From assembly GCF_004000865.1 (NCBI RefSeq), contig NZ_BIMB01000002.1:124001-188000 (forward strand): a DNA stretch of 64,000 nt, given 5' to 3'. The number at the start of each line of letters is the position of its first letter. Positions within the stretch are counted from its first letter, which is position 1. A program made the position numbers and the translations under genes. The notes under the pieces are model-generated. The model did no database searches, was not told where the DNA came from, and was given only the letters and a program-made list of their open reading frames with translations. Below are positions 31,868 to 40,992 of this stretch, piece by piece. This DNA is from Paenibacillus elgii NBRC 100335. GTDB lineage: Bacteria; Bacillota; Bacilli; Paenibacillales; NBRC-103111.

Positions 31868-33283
31868 ATGGATATGTTCACGGTTCATTTGGACCCGGGA
31901 CGCAAGCAGCCTTTATACGATCAGCTCTACATGCACATCAAGCGGGAAATCGAGTCGGGGCATCTTTCCTACGGGACAAGGCTGCCGTCCAAGCGGAAGC
32001 TGGCCGGGTATTTACGCATCAGCCAAAATACGCTCGAAACCGCCTATCAGCAGCTGGTGGCGGAAGGCTACGTCGAAGCAGTGCCGAAGCGTGGATTTTT
32101 CGTCAGCAAGACGGACGAGGTGCTGTGCATCGGCACGGAAACGCCATCACCCATCATGCGAATGCCGGCAGCGGATACGGACGCCATTGCTCCCCGGTAC
32201 GATTTTTCGCCGACCAGTATCGATTTGGACGTGTTCCCTTTTGCCATATGGAAGAAGCTGGCTAAAGAAACGATTCAGTCCGAGCACAAGTCGCTGCTGC
32301 AGCTCGGGCATCCGCAAGGAGACGAGAGGCTGCGCAGCACGATTTCCCAATACTTGTACTACTCCCGCGGAGTGTCCTGCACCCCGGAGCAAATTATCGT
32401 CGGCGCCGGGACGGAGAGCCTGTTTCAGCTGCTGCTGCAAATTTTGGGCCGGGACAATTCATTCGCCGTCGAGAATCCGGGGTATTACCGGATGTACCGC
32501 ATTCTCCGAAGCTACGGCATTGACGTTCAGCTGCTGCCGCTGGATGAAGAGGGCATCGACGTTGCGAAGCTTGCGGAAGGACGCTCGAACATCGTGTATA
32601 CGACGCCATCCCATCAGTTCCCGATGGGCATGGTCATGCCGGTCAACCGCCGGATGCGGCTGCTCCAGTGGGTCAACGAGCAGGATGGCCGGTACATCAT
32701 CGAGGACGATTACGACAGCGAATTCCGCTACAGCGGGAAGCCGATCCCTTCACTGCACGGGATGGATTCGAGCGGCAAAGTGATCTACATCGGCACGCTG
32801 TCGAAGCCGCTTTCCCCTTCGCTGCGCATCAGCTATATGGTGCTGCCCGGCCGTCTTCTGGAGGTGTACCGCACGCATTATATTTCATACGCCTCGACCG
32901 TTTCGCGCATCGATCAGCACGTGCTGTACCGGTTTATCCAGGAAGGGCATTTCGAGAAGCACTTGAACAAGATGCGCCGCATTTATAAAAGAAAACGAGA
33001 CCGGCTTGTGGCGGCGGTGCGCAGATTTCCCCAGCCGGTCGACATTATCGGGGAAAACGCCGGCCTGCACCTGCTCCTGAAGGTGCGCAACGGCTTGAGC
33101 GAGGAAGCGCTGGTATCGCGCGCGAAGGAAGCGGGCGTCAAAGTGTACGGCATCTCGGGCTATTGCTTCGAGTCCGTCCCCGAAGGCCCGGACCCGGTCA
33201 TTCTGCTCGGCTTCGCCGGGCTGTCCGAGGAAGACATTGATGCTGCGGCGCGGATCTTGGAGCAAGTCTGGTTCTCCGTGTAG
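31868..33283 (+). CDS. MocR/GabR-type regulator (GntR winged helix fused to aminotransferase)
   Basis: A 471-residue PLP-dependent regulator. N-terminal GntR winged helix (about 10-75: LYDQLYMHIKREIESGHL, LPSKRKLAGYLRISQNTLETAYQQLVAEGYVEAVPKRGFFV in order), then a fold type I aminotransferase domain: TTPSHQFPMGMVMPVNRR, IIEDDYDSEFRYSGKP, and GTLSKPLSPSLRISYM, in which Lys holds PLP. Such proteins (PdxR, GabR) sense PLP or an amino compound and regulate a divergent gene; here that is the EamA exporter. The aminotransferase part is probably not a working enzyme. Confidence 0.93.
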   Translation: MDMFTVHLDPGRKQPLYDQLYMHIKREIESGHLSYGTRLPSKRKLAGYLRISQNTLETAYQQLVAEGYVEAVPKRGFFVSKTDEVLCIGTETPSPIMRMPAADTDAIAPRYDFSPTSIDLDVFPFAIWKKLAKETIQSEHKSLLQLGHPQGDERLRSTISQYLYYSRGVSCTPEQIIVGAGTESLFQLLLQILGRDNSFAVENPGYYRMYRILRSYGIDVQLLPLDEEGIDVAKLAEGRSNIVYTTPSHQFPMGMVMPVNRRMRLLQWVNEQDGRYIIEDDYDSEFRYSGKPIPSLHGMDSSGKVIYIGTLSKPLSPSLRISYMVLPGRLLEVYRTHYISYASTVSRIDQHVLYRFIQEGHFEKHLNKMRRIYKRKRDRLVAAVRRFPQPVDIIGENAGLHLLLKVRNGLSEEALVSRAKEAGVKVYGISGYCFESVPEGPDPVILLGFAGLSEEDIDAAARILEQVWFSV

Positions 33284-33415
33284 CTGCCATACGAATAAAG
33301 CATAAAAGATTCCATGTCTTTCTTAAATTGTTCAATACCCATCACAGCTTGAATCGGATATGATCATTACGGAATCGGAATTACCCTTTTTTCAATAACG
33401 GAGGGATGACCGCGA

Positions 33416-33778
33416 ATGAAAAGATATCGTTTGAGCGAGCTGCAGGACGCCCGCGAAGGGCACATTCTAAGTCAAGTGCTGCCGGGCGCCCACGTATCCT
33501 CGGGCGGCCTGGCGTTCAGCAAGCCAGGCGAGCGCAGCCATACGAACGACGGGCCGGGCGGCCGGGACTATCACGTCCATACGGACTGTGAGGCATTCCT
33601 GATCGTGCAGGGCCACGGGACGATGGAGATCGACCAGACGTTCCACCCGGTAACCGTGGGCGATATTATCGTCGTAGAGCCGGGAGAAGACCATCACTTG
33701 CACTCCAGCATCGAAGACCCGATCGTGACTCTCTGGTGTCACGCCGGCCCGGTACGGCACAAAAATCAGCAGCCATGA
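33416..33778 (+). CDS. Cupin-domain protein
   Basis: A 120-residue single-domain cupin. Motif 1 is near HTDCEAFLIVQGHGTMEID and motif 2 is near GDIIVVEPGEDHHLHSS; histidines (HVHTD, DHHLH) could bind a metal. GGAGGG lies 10 nt before ATG. It stands alone after the MocR gene and ends before a terminator at 33862-33914. Substrate not predictable. Confidence 0.85.
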   Translation: MKRYRLSELQDAREGHILSQVLPGAHVSSGGLAFSKPGERSHTNDGPGGRDYHVHTDCEAFLIVQGHGTMEIDQTFHPVTVGDIIVVEPGEDHHLHSSIEDPIVTLWCHAGPVRHKNQQP

Positions 33779-33861
33779 ACGGCGAACCGTTCAGTTTCGG
33801 AGCGGCGCGGCGCACGCGCTATTGATAGCGCTCTCAATAGCCACCGCTATCGGACGACGAA

Positions 33862-33914
33862 CAGCCCCGAACCTTCGCAGCAGCATCGTCTGCTTGAAGG
33901 CTCGGGGCTGTTTT
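33862..33914. terminator. Bidirectional terminator
   Basis: CAGCCCCGA (33862-33870) pairs with TCGGGGCTG (33902-33910), with an inner CCTT/AAGG pair; T-run on the plus strand. Separates the cupin gene from the converging flippase gene. Confidence 0.85.
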
Positions 33915-33944
33915 CATAATCGTCTATCAGCACTAACGCTCCGC

Positions 33945-35630
33945 TTAGCGCTTGTCTTGCTGCGTCGTGCGACCAAGACGGGCGAGCAGCGGCTTCACCA
34001 GCTTCCGGAGCGGTCCTGGCAGATGCTGCAAATCGTGCAGCGTCATGACCCGCGTCAGGAAGAGCAGGACGGGGTAAGCCGCGCCGGCGATCGCACAGAT
34101 GATCAAGGATTGTACCATATCGTCCCAGCGTTCGCTGCCGAACGGATGGACGTAGGCAACACAAAGCTGCTCCAGTCCATAGCCGATCAGGCAGATCAAC
34201 GCCGTCGTTACCGCGAGCGACAACCAGCGGCGCAGGCCGAACACCCGGAACGGCACGGCGGACCGCAGCACCGCAAGGTTGAGCCAAGTCATCACGACGA
34301 AGCAGAGAGCGGTGGCGGCGATGATGCCGTAGATGCCCCAGTATGGAGCCAGCGCATAGCTGCCCGCCAGCTTGACCGCGATGCCGAAGATCACGCTCAG
34401 CACAAGCGCTCTCATGCGGCCCATCCCCATCAGCACCGCGCCCGAGGTCTGCATAACGATCTGGAACATCGCACTGACGGTGAGCAGGGTGATGATCGGA
34501 GCGGCATACGTATCGACAACCGGCGAGCCGGTCGTGTTCGCAAAAATAAACCCGTTGATCGGACGCGCCCCCAGACTGATCAGCAGCACCATCGGCAGGC
34601 CGGTAAGAATCGATAATTGCAGCACCTTGGCCGTCTGATCGGATACCTGCTTCATGTCTCTTTGCGAATAGGCGGACGAAATAATCGGTACGACCGATTG
34701 GCTGAGCGCTACGGCGAGAATAATCGGAATGCCTGCCAGCGATTGCGCCCGACCGGTTAAAATTCCGAGCATTTCACGAGCCGCGTGCTCTCCAAACTGA
34801 TCCTTGAGCAGCAGAGTGACGATCGACGAATCGATCGTATAAATCAACGTGACGGTCATCGAGAAAATGACAATCGGCACGGACAGCTTGAACAACTGCG
34901 CATAAATCGCTTTGAACGCCAGCGGCTGGCTGGATGCCACACCGCCCGAGCTCGCTACCGCTGCGTCGGTGTCCTCTGCGGACCGTTCGCGGCGGTCGCT
35001 TTGCTTCAGCCGCATCGCATAGTACAGCATCACGGCCGCCGCCGCAATGCTGCCTACCACACCACCGAACGAAGCGCCGGCGACGGCATAGTCCAAGCTG
35101 TGGCTGAGCAGCAGATAGGCAAGCGCCACCGAAGTGACGACCCGGAACACCTGTTCGATGATTTGCGATATGCCGTTCGGCATCATCATCCGGCGCCCTT
35201 GGAAGTAGCCGCGCATGATGGCGATCAGCGGAAACAGCAGCAACGCCGGCGCGATGGCCTGGATCGGTAGCGCCGCCTGCGGATTGAGAATGCTGTCGGC
35301 AAAATACGGCGCTGCGACGTACAGCAGCACGGTCATCAGCACACCTGCGCAGACGGCGAACCACAGCGCCGCCTTGTAGATCCGGTCCGCCTCCGCATGT
35401 CGGCCGAGCGCGGTTTTCTCGGAGATCATTTTGCTGAGCGCGCTCGGAATGCCTGCGGTGGCGACGACGAGCAGCACGGAGTACAGGTTGAAGGCGATCC
35501 CGTAGGCTGCCATGCCGATATCGCCGAGCAAATAAACGAGCGGGATGCGCTGCACCACGCCTAGCGCCCGGGCAACCAATGCCGCCAAGGTTAGAATCAG
35601 CGTTCCTTTGACTAATGAATCTTTGGACAA
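33945..35630 (-). CDS. Lipid-linked oligosaccharide flippase, SpoVB/YtgP (MurJ-like) family
   Basis: A 561-residue membrane protein with about 14 helices of the MOP (MATE/Wzx/MurJ) superfamily. The beginning KGTLILTLAALVARALGVVQRIPLVYLLGD and YGIAFNLYSVLLVVATAGIPSALSKMISE are typical of SpoVB/YtgP; YtgP/MurJ flips lipid II for peptidoglycan. Start is TTG 35630 with AAGGGAA nearby; no closer ATG fits. It lies 26 bp behind the DUF456 gene in the same direction. SpoVB-type (spore) versus YtgP-type (vegetative) cannot be decided here. Confidence 0.87.
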   Translation of the reverse strand: MSKDSLVKGTLILTLAALVARALGVVQRIPLVYLLGDIGMAAYGIAFNLYSVLLVVATAGIPSALSKMISEKTALGRHAEADRIYKAALWFAVCAGVLMTVLLYVAAPYFADSILNPQAALPIQAIAPALLLFPLIAIMRGYFQGRRMMMPNGISQIIEQVFRVVTSVALAYLLLSHSLDYAVAGASFGGVVGSIAAAAVMLYYAMRLKQSDRRERSAEDTDAAVASSGGVASSQPLAFKAIYAQLFKLSVPIVIFSMTVTLIYTIDSSIVTLLLKDQFGEHAAREMLGILTGRAQSLAGIPIILAVALSQSVVPIISSAYSQRDMKQVSDQTAKVLQLSILTGLPMVLLISLGARPINGFIFANTTGSPVVDTYAAPIITLLTVSAMFQIVMQTSGAVLMGMGRMRALVLSVIFGIAVKLAGSYALAPYWGIYGIIAATALCFVVMTWLNLAVLRSAVPFRVFGLRRWLSLAVTTALICLIGYGLEQLCVAYVHPFGSERWDDMVQSLIICAIAGAAYPVLLFLTRVMTLHDLQHLPGPLRKLVKPLLARLGRTTQQDKR

Positions 35631-35656
35631 AAACGTTCCCTTCTTCCCTTCATGCC

Positions 35657-36136
35657 TTACACGACCCAGATGATAAACAGCACGATCATCAGAAGCTGCA
35701 GCACGAGTTTAACGACGAGCCCCGAGAAAAAGCCGACCAACGCTCCGATTCCCGCCCGCACCGCTTGGCGGAATTTCGTTCCGACGATCAGCTCGCCCAC
35801 GACGGCGCCGAGAAATGGACCGATCAGCAGTCCTGCGACCGGGATAACAAACGGTCCGATCAACAGCCCGATCGTGCTGCCGATGACGGACGCCCGCGTG
35901 CCGCCGAACTTTTTGACGCCAACCGCACTGACGGCATAATCCGCCACCATCAGAACGGCCACAATCGTCGTTTGAACAAGCCAGAACCAGACCCCGAACG
36001 GTTCGAAGCCGACCATGAAGCCGTAGACGAAAAACGCCGCATAAATCGCGAGCGCCCCCGGCAGCACCGGGTATACGGCTCCCGCCATGCCGACGAGAAA
36101 CAGAATAACGACGATGATCCATGCGGCGATGAGCAT
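35657..36136 (-). CDS. DUF456 membrane protein
   Basis: A 159-residue, very hydrophobic protein with about four to five helices and repeated Gly-rich turns (YPVLPGALAIYAAFFVYG, GTRASVIGSTIGLLIGPF, GLLIGPFLGAVVGELIVG), matching DUF456. Role unknown. GGGAGG lies 9 nt before ATG. Probably cotranscribed with the flippase gene downstream. Confidence 0.88.
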   Translation of the reverse strand: MLIAAWIIVVILFLVGMAGAVYPVLPGALAIYAAFFVYGFMVGFEPFGVWFWLVQTTIVAVLMVADYAVSAVGVKKFGGTRASVIGSTIGLLIGPFVIPVAGLLIGPFLGAVVGELIVGTKFRQAVRAGIGALVGFFSGLVVKLVLQLLMIVLFIIWVV

Positions 36137-36192
36137 AGATAAATGCCTCCCTTCTCAGCTGTCATGCCCGCCTTGCCGGATGGCACAATCCG

Positions 36193-36936
36193 CTATTTCA
36201 AGGCATACTCCCTAATAATCTGAGCGACCCCGTGTTCTTCGTTCGTCCCGGTCACCGCATCGGCCAGCCGTTTGACTTCCTCCTGCGCGTTCCCCATCGC
36301 CACCCCGAGTCCCGCTTCGCGGATCATGGCGACATCGTTCAAGCTGTCGCCCATGGCGATCACCTGCGACATCTCGATGCCGAGCATGGCGCATACTTGT
36401 CTCAGTCCGCTGGCCTTGCTGATTCCTTTCGGATTCACCTCGATATTGAACGGATGAGAATTGGTAATTTCCAGCTTGTCCCACGATTCCAGCTCCCGGC
36501 GAATCGCGGCGAGACTTTCTTCGTTCTCGATATAGTAGCCGAACTTCAGCCATTGCTGCGCATCGATCTCCGCTTCCGGCAGCCAGTGCTCTTTGTTGTA
36601 GATTTCCTTGACGCAATAAGCCCAGAACCAGGTATCGTAATGAACCGCGAGCGCATGCATGCGGCGGATCAGCTCCGTGTCCAGCGTATGACGCTCAAGC
36701 AGCTCGCCCGGTGCTTTCCATACTTCGCTGCCGTTCACGGTGACCAGCGGCGACTTCAGACCGAGCTCCTCCGCATAAGCCTGACAGTTCTGAATCCCCC
36801 GTCCGGTCGAAAACATGACGGTTACTCCGGCATCGTGCGCCGCCAAAATAGCCGCACGGTTTTCCTCCGAGATTGTCTTTTCCTCCGTCAGCAATGTGCC
36901 GTCCAGATCCAACGCTACCATTTTGAATCGACTCAT
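36193..36936 (-). CDS. Cof-type HAD phosphatase
   Basis: About 247 residues from ATG 36936 (MSRFKMVALDLDGTLLT); the frame upstream to 36978 is not family-like. HAD motif I LDLDGTLL (two catalytic Asp), motif II FSTGRG, motif III Lys in NPKGISKASGL and motif IV IAMGDSLNDVAMIREAG, with a C2-type cap between. These enzymes dephosphorylate sugar phosphates, FMN, PLP and the like. A GGGAG element lies upstream. Monocistronic, behind asnB in the same direction. Confidence 0.92.
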   Translation of the reverse strand: MSRFKMVALDLDGTLLTEEKTISEENRAAILAAHDAGVTVMFSTGRGIQNCQAYAEELGLKSPLVTVNGSEVWKAPGELLERHTLDTELIRRMHALAVHYDTWFWAYCVKEIYNKEHWLPEAEIDAQQWLKFGYYIENEESLAAIRRELESWDKLEITNSHPFNIEVNPKGISKASGLRQVCAMLGIEMSQVIAMGDSLNDVAMIREAGLGVAMGNAQEEVKRLADAVTGTNEEHGVAQIIREYALK

Positions 36937-37022
36937 GTTCGCTTCTCTCCCTTTTCGTCCGTTCCTCGAAGTGTGCACCTGCCGCGAACTGCGGCCGGAA
37001 GCATTCCCGTTCGGACTTTAGC

Positions 37023-38897
37023 TTATTGAGCGTGCGCGAGCGTTCGGGCCGGCAGCTCCTGCATGTAGGCCGCATGCCAAAGCGCGAACATATAAATCGT
37101 CCAAATGCGCCGGGCGTAATCGCCCTTGCCGCTCTGATGGTTTCCGAGCATCGCCCTTACGGTATCCATCCGGATGTAGCTGTCAATGCCGCTTGCTGCG
37201 ATTTGCTCCATCACGACGTTTCCTTGCGGACCTTTCAGCCAGTCGCGCATCGGCACCGGGAATCCAAGCTTCGGCCGGTTCAAAATAAAGTCCGGAATAA
37301 TGCCTTCCATCGCTTTGCGGAATACGTACTTAGTCGTGCCTTCCGCAATCCGGTATTTGGCTGGAATCCGGCGCGCTACCTCGTACACCTCCACGTCGAG
37401 GAACGGCACGCGCAGCTCGATCGAATGCGCCATCGTCATTTTATCGGCCTTCATCAGAATATCGCCGGGCATCCACAGGTTCATGTCGATATACTGCATC
37501 CGGGACACCGGGTCCAGATGCTTGCTTTTATCGTAAAACGTTTTGGCGATATCGAACGGATTACGGTACCGGCTCAACAGCTCGCGGTCGGCCCGCACGA
37601 TCTCAGCCTTCATGTCTTCGGTGAAAATTTTGGCGTTGCCGAGGAAACGCTGCTCCAGCGGCGTCGTGCCGCGCAGCACGTAATTGCGGCCGTAGACGCC
37701 GTTCGGCAGCAGCCGGGCCAGCGCGTGCAACAGCCGCTTCACGCCGTGCGGCAGCCGCTCGATGGGCGCGAGCGACTGCGGCTCGCAGTAGATGCGGTAC
37801 CCGCCGAACAGCTCGTCCGCTCCTTCTCCGGACAGCACGACCGTCACGTGCTCGCGTGCAAGCTGCGCCACATGGTAAAGCGCAATTGCCGAAGGGTCGG
37901 CCACCGGCTCGTCCTGATGCCAGACGGCTTTGGCCAAGGTGCCGAAGTAATCTTCCTTCGTGATGATTTTGTCGTAATGTTCAGTGCCAAGCGCCTGTGC
38001 GGTCTGACGCGCGATGACGGTCTCATTGTTGGCCCCTTCGAAGCCGACGGAGAACGTGCGGATCGATTCGATCTGGCGCATATGCGCGGCAATCGCCGTC
38101 GAGTCGATGCCGCTGGATAAGAAGCAGCCCCGCTCCACGTCGCTCTGCATATGGTGAACGACCGAATCCTTGAGCGCCTCGCGGATCCGCTCGACGCATT
38201 CGTCAAACGGCCGCTCCTCCGGCTGCAGCATCGGGTCCCAATACCGCTTGACCGATAGCCCACCGTCATACGATACGGTAACGGTATGTCCCGGCGGCAG
38301 CTTATGTATCCCTTGAAACATCGTCGTCGGCTCCGGGACGTACTGGAACGTCAAGTAGTTTAACAGACTTTCCGAATGAATCGTCCGGGCGACTCCGGCG
38401 GCCAAAATGCTTTTGATTTCCGAGCCGAACAGGAATTGGGCGTTGTCGTGGTAATAATAGAACGGCTTGATGCCGAAATGGTCCCGTGCGCCGAACAGCT
38501 GCTTTTTCCGGCGATCCCAGATGACGAATCCGAACATCCCGCGAAGCTGCTTCACGCATTCCTCCCCGTACTCCTCATACAGGTGGACGATGACTTCGGT
38601 GTCCGAATGGGTTTTGAACTGATGTCCTTTCGCCTGAAGCGTATTGCGCAAATATTTATAGTTATAAATCTCGCCGTTGAATGCAATCCATACCGTTTCG
38701 TCTTCGTTGGCGAGCGGCTGATGGCCTTCCTGCAAATCGATGATGGACAACCGGCGGAAGCCGAGTCCAATGCGGTTCTCACTCCAAAATCCAAAATCGT
38801 CCGGTCCCCGATGCACGATACAGTCGGTCATGCTTTTCAGTATGGACGGGGAAGGCTCGCGGTCTTCAAAATACATGACGCCGGTGATCCCGCACAT
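37023..38897 (-). CDS. asnB: Asparagine synthase, glutamine-hydrolysing
   Basis: A 624-residue class II amidotransferase. Cys2 (MCGITGVMYF) is the glutaminase nucleophile, domain 1 runs to about residue 210 (RRLSIIDLQEGHQPL, NGEIYNY), and domain 2 holds the ATP-pyrophosphatase signature SSGIDSTAIAAHM with VVLSGEGADELFGGY. It converts aspartate, ATP and glutamine to asparagine. Length and the C-terminal section fit the AsnO/YisO-like Bacillus form linked to sporulation as well as AsnB. GAGGAGG precedes the ATG. A TATACT -10 box lies upstream. Confidence 0.95.
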   Translation of the reverse strand: MCGITGVMYFEDREPSPSILKSMTDCIVHRGPDDFGFWSENRIGLGFRRLSIIDLQEGHQPLANEDETVWIAFNGEIYNYKYLRNTLQAKGHQFKTHSDTEVIVHLYEEYGEECVKQLRGMFGFVIWDRRKKQLFGARDHFGIKPFYYYHDNAQFLFGSEIKSILAAGVARTIHSESLLNYLTFQYVPEPTTMFQGIHKLPPGHTVTVSYDGGLSVKRYWDPMLQPEERPFDECVERIREALKDSVVHHMQSDVERGCFLSSGIDSTAIAAHMRQIESIRTFSVGFEGANNETVIARQTAQALGTEHYDKIITKEDYFGTLAKAVWHQDEPVADPSAIALYHVAQLAREHVTVVLSGEGADELFGGYRIYCEPQSLAPIERLPHGVKRLLHALARLLPNGVYGRNYVLRGTTPLEQRFLGNAKIFTEDMKAEIVRADRELLSRYRNPFDIAKTFYDKSKHLDPVSRMQYIDMNLWMPGDILMKADKMTMAHSIELRVPFLDVEVYEVARRIPAKYRIAEGTTKYVFRKAMEGIIPDFILNRPKLGFPVPMRDWLKGPQGNVVMEQIAASGIDSYIRMDTVRAMLGNHQSGKGDYARRIWTIYMFALWHAAYMQELPARTLAHAQ

Positions 38898-39008
38898 TGT
38901 TTTTCCTCCTCAAGCGCTAAAAAATAGTCCGATACAACAGTATACCATATTCGTACGGGTTTCAGGAAATGGTAGGTTTCCGGCAAAAATCATGTCGCTA
39001 TTTCCGAG

Positions 39009-39038
39009 TAGACAGCCTGCGGAGCGGCGGTTTATGAT
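39009..39038 (+). promoter_or_regulatory. Possible promoter of the sugar isomerase-like gene
   Basis: TAGACA (39009-39014), 18 bp, TATGAT (39033-39038), 38 bp before the start codon at 39077. Moderate match only. Confidence 0.4.
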
Positions 39039-39076
39039 GTGGGCGGGTATATCTTGTGGAAGGAGCGGATGAGCGG

Positions 39077-39925
39077 ATGATCAAAGGATTGACAAGAGCA
39101 GGCATCAGCGAAGCAGGGCCGATCGGCAAGTTTGTGGAGCTGGCTTCCCGCTTCGGGTTCGGCGCGGTTGACGCGCACGGCCAGGAGCTGGAGGAATGGA
39201 TCGCGGCGGCAGGCTCGGAGCAAGTTAGAGGCTTTTTGCAGGAGAAGCAAGTGCGCATTGGCGCGATTGGACTTGCCGCAGAGTGGCGGCAAAACGAGGA
39301 CGCCTTCCGGGAAGGCTTGCCCCGGCTCGTTGCGGAAGCGGCTGCGGCCAGCAAGCTCGGCGTAACCGCCTGCTGCACGTACGTGCTGCCGTCGACGGAC
39401 GAGAACGCCGCGCGTTTTATGGCCGTCGCGACCCGACGACTGCGCCTGTGCGCGGACATTTTGGAGGCGTACGGCATCCGGCTCGGACTGGAATTCGTCG
39501 GTCCGCACCATCTGCGCACGCGTTGGAAGCATCCATTTCTACAGGATGCGGAGAGTATGCTGGAGTGGATCGATACGATCGGCAAAAGCAATGTCGGCTT
39601 GCTGTTCGACGCCTATCACTGGTATACGACGGGAGGCACAGCGGCCGACATCGCCAAGCTGCGCGCCGACCAGATCGTCCATGTCCATATCAACGACGCG
39701 AAGGACGTTCCGGTCACCGAGGTGCTGGACAACGACCGCCTGTATCCGGGCGAGGGCGTCATCGACTTGACGACGTTTTTGCAAGGGCTGGACCGCATCG
39801 GCTATACCGGCGTCGTGGCACAGGAGATTTTGACGCCGCAGCCGCCGGTGGACACCGCTGAAGCGTTGGCCGCGCGATCGCAGCAGGCGTTCAAGCGCGT
39901 ATACGAAAAAGCCGGGCTCGCGTAA
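39077..39925 (+). CDS. Sugar phosphate isomerase/epimerase-like TIM-barrel protein
   Basis: A 282-residue xylose-isomerase-like TIM barrel (AP endonuclease 2 superfamily). Metal-binding positions are suggested by GLEFVGPHHLR, LLFDAYHWYTTGG, IVHVHINDAKD and YTGVVAQEI. Relatives include IolE, IolH and hydroxypyruvate isomerase; none can be chosen from sequence alone. Start ATG 39077 with AAGGAG 11 nt upstream; an earlier in-frame GTG (39056) overlaps that site. A GC-rich hairpin (GCCGGGC/GCCCGGC) covers the stop codon and may end transcription. Confidence 0.85.
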   Translation: MIKGLTRAGISEAGPIGKFVELASRFGFGAVDAHGQELEEWIAAAGSEQVRGFLQEKQVRIGAIGLAAEWRQNEDAFREGLPRLVAEAAAASKLGVTACCTYVLPSTDENAARFMAVATRRLRLCADILEAYGIRLGLEFVGPHHLRTRWKHPFLQDAESMLEWIDTIGKSNVGLLFDAYHWYTTGGTAADIAKLRADQIVHVHINDAKDVPVTEVLDNDRLYPGEGVIDLTTFLQGLDRIGYTGVVAQEILTPQPPVDTAEALAARSQQAFKRVYEKAGLA

Positions 39926-39990
39926 GCCCGGCTAGAGTGTCGAGAAAGTGGTCTTCACTAATTCAGAGGAACATACGGAGGTGGGGTATG

Positions 39991-40089
39991 CACTGGAGGA
40001 GCGAAAGCGTTCGCCTTTGTCCGCGGGAAATATCCGCTGTGAAGCGGCTTCAAATCAAAATTTCCTGCGGACAAGAGCGACCGGAAGTG
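39991..40089. repeat. REP-like imperfect inverted repeat
   Basis: TTGTCCGCGGGAAAT (40017-40031) pairs with 40060-40074 (14 of 15), an inner hairpin CCGCT/AGCGG (40034-40047) sits in the loop, and partly matching outer ends CACTGG and CCGGAAGTG extend it. It has no coding sense and lies between converging genes, just behind the metal importer operon. The type (compact, palindromic, intergenic) suggests a dispersed repeat family; it may also act as that operon's transcript end. Confidence 0.65.
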
Positions 40090-40116
40090 TATCCCCCGCC
40101 CCCTCGTACCCTCTAT

Positions 40117-40992
40117 TCACACGACTACAGCCTGCTTCCGTCTGAATTTGCGCCAGACGACGCCGTGCGTCGGCGAGAACAGCAGCGCCACGATGAATAA
40201 CACACCAGCTACAACAATCATGCAGCCGGCGATCGAAGCGTCCAGCAACACGGCAGCGAGGTAGCCGAGCACGGCGCTCAGCACGCCGACTCCCATGCTG
40301 TAAAGGATCATGCGGCTGAGCTTTTCCGTAAGCAAATACGCCGTGGCGGCCGGCACGACCAGCATGCCGACGACCAGAATGGCGCCTACACTTTCGAACG
40401 AGGCTACCGTCGTCATGGAGACCAGCCCCATAAGCAGGTAATGGAAAAACGCAACTGGAATGCCTACTGCAGCAGCCATAGCCGGGTCGAACGCGCAAAT
40501 TTTGAACTGCTTGTAGAACAGTCCGATAATCAGAGCGCTGAGCGTCAGTACGATGCCGAGTCCCCAGACCGCTTTCGGACCGATATCGATCCCGTTCCAC
40601 TCCACCGTTTCCCAGGGCACATGAATAATTTCCCCGTACAGCACGCAATCCAGATCGAGGTCCACCTGCCGCGTATACAGACTTACCAAGACGACCCCTG
40701 CGGCGAACAAGGCGGTAAACACGACGCCGATGGAAGCATCGGATTGAACCCCGTTCTGATGAAACCATTGGATCAGAAACACCGTCACAAGGCCGATCAC
40801 CGACGCTCCCAGCATCATCCACAGCGAATCCCGCGAGCCGCTGAACAGAAACGCCAGCACAATCCCCGGAAGCACCGAGTGGCTGATCGCATCCCCGATC
40901 ATCGCCATTTTCCGCAGAACGAGGAAGCAGCCGAGCAGGCTGCAGGAGCAGGCTACGAGCGCAGCCGTCAGCAGTATCCAGAAGTCGTTCAT
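40117..40992 (-). CDS. Mn/Zn ABC transporter permease (second subunit)
   Basis: A 291-residue ABC-3 family permease with about eight or nine helices: LLGCFLVLRKMAMIGDAISHSVLPGIVLAFL and the later MGLVSMTTVASFESVGAILVVGMLVVPAATAYLL are conserved in TroD/MntD/ZnuB proteins. It forms a channel with the homologous permease encoded just upstream, whose stop codon it overlaps by 4 bp (ATGA). Last gene of a four-gene importer operon. Confidence 0.93.
   Translation of the reverse strand: MNDFWILLTAALVACSCSLLGCFLVLRKMAMIGDAISHSVLPGIVLAFLFSGSRDSLWMMLGASVIGLVTVFLIQWFHQNGVQSDASIGVVFTALFAAGVVLVSLYTRQVDLDLDCVLYGEIIHVPWETVEWNGIDIGPKAVWGLGIVLTLSALIIGLFYKQFKICAFDPAMAAAVGIPVAFFHYLLMGLVSMTTVASFESVGAILVVGMLVVPAATAYLLTEKLSRMILYSMGVGVLSAVLGYLAAVLLDASIAGCMIVVAGVLFIVALLFSPTHGVVWRKFRRKQAVVV

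Noticed and set aside
37026-38120. Plus-strand frame opposite asnB
   Set aside because: Arg/His-rich antisense shadow of a well-supported asparagine synthase.
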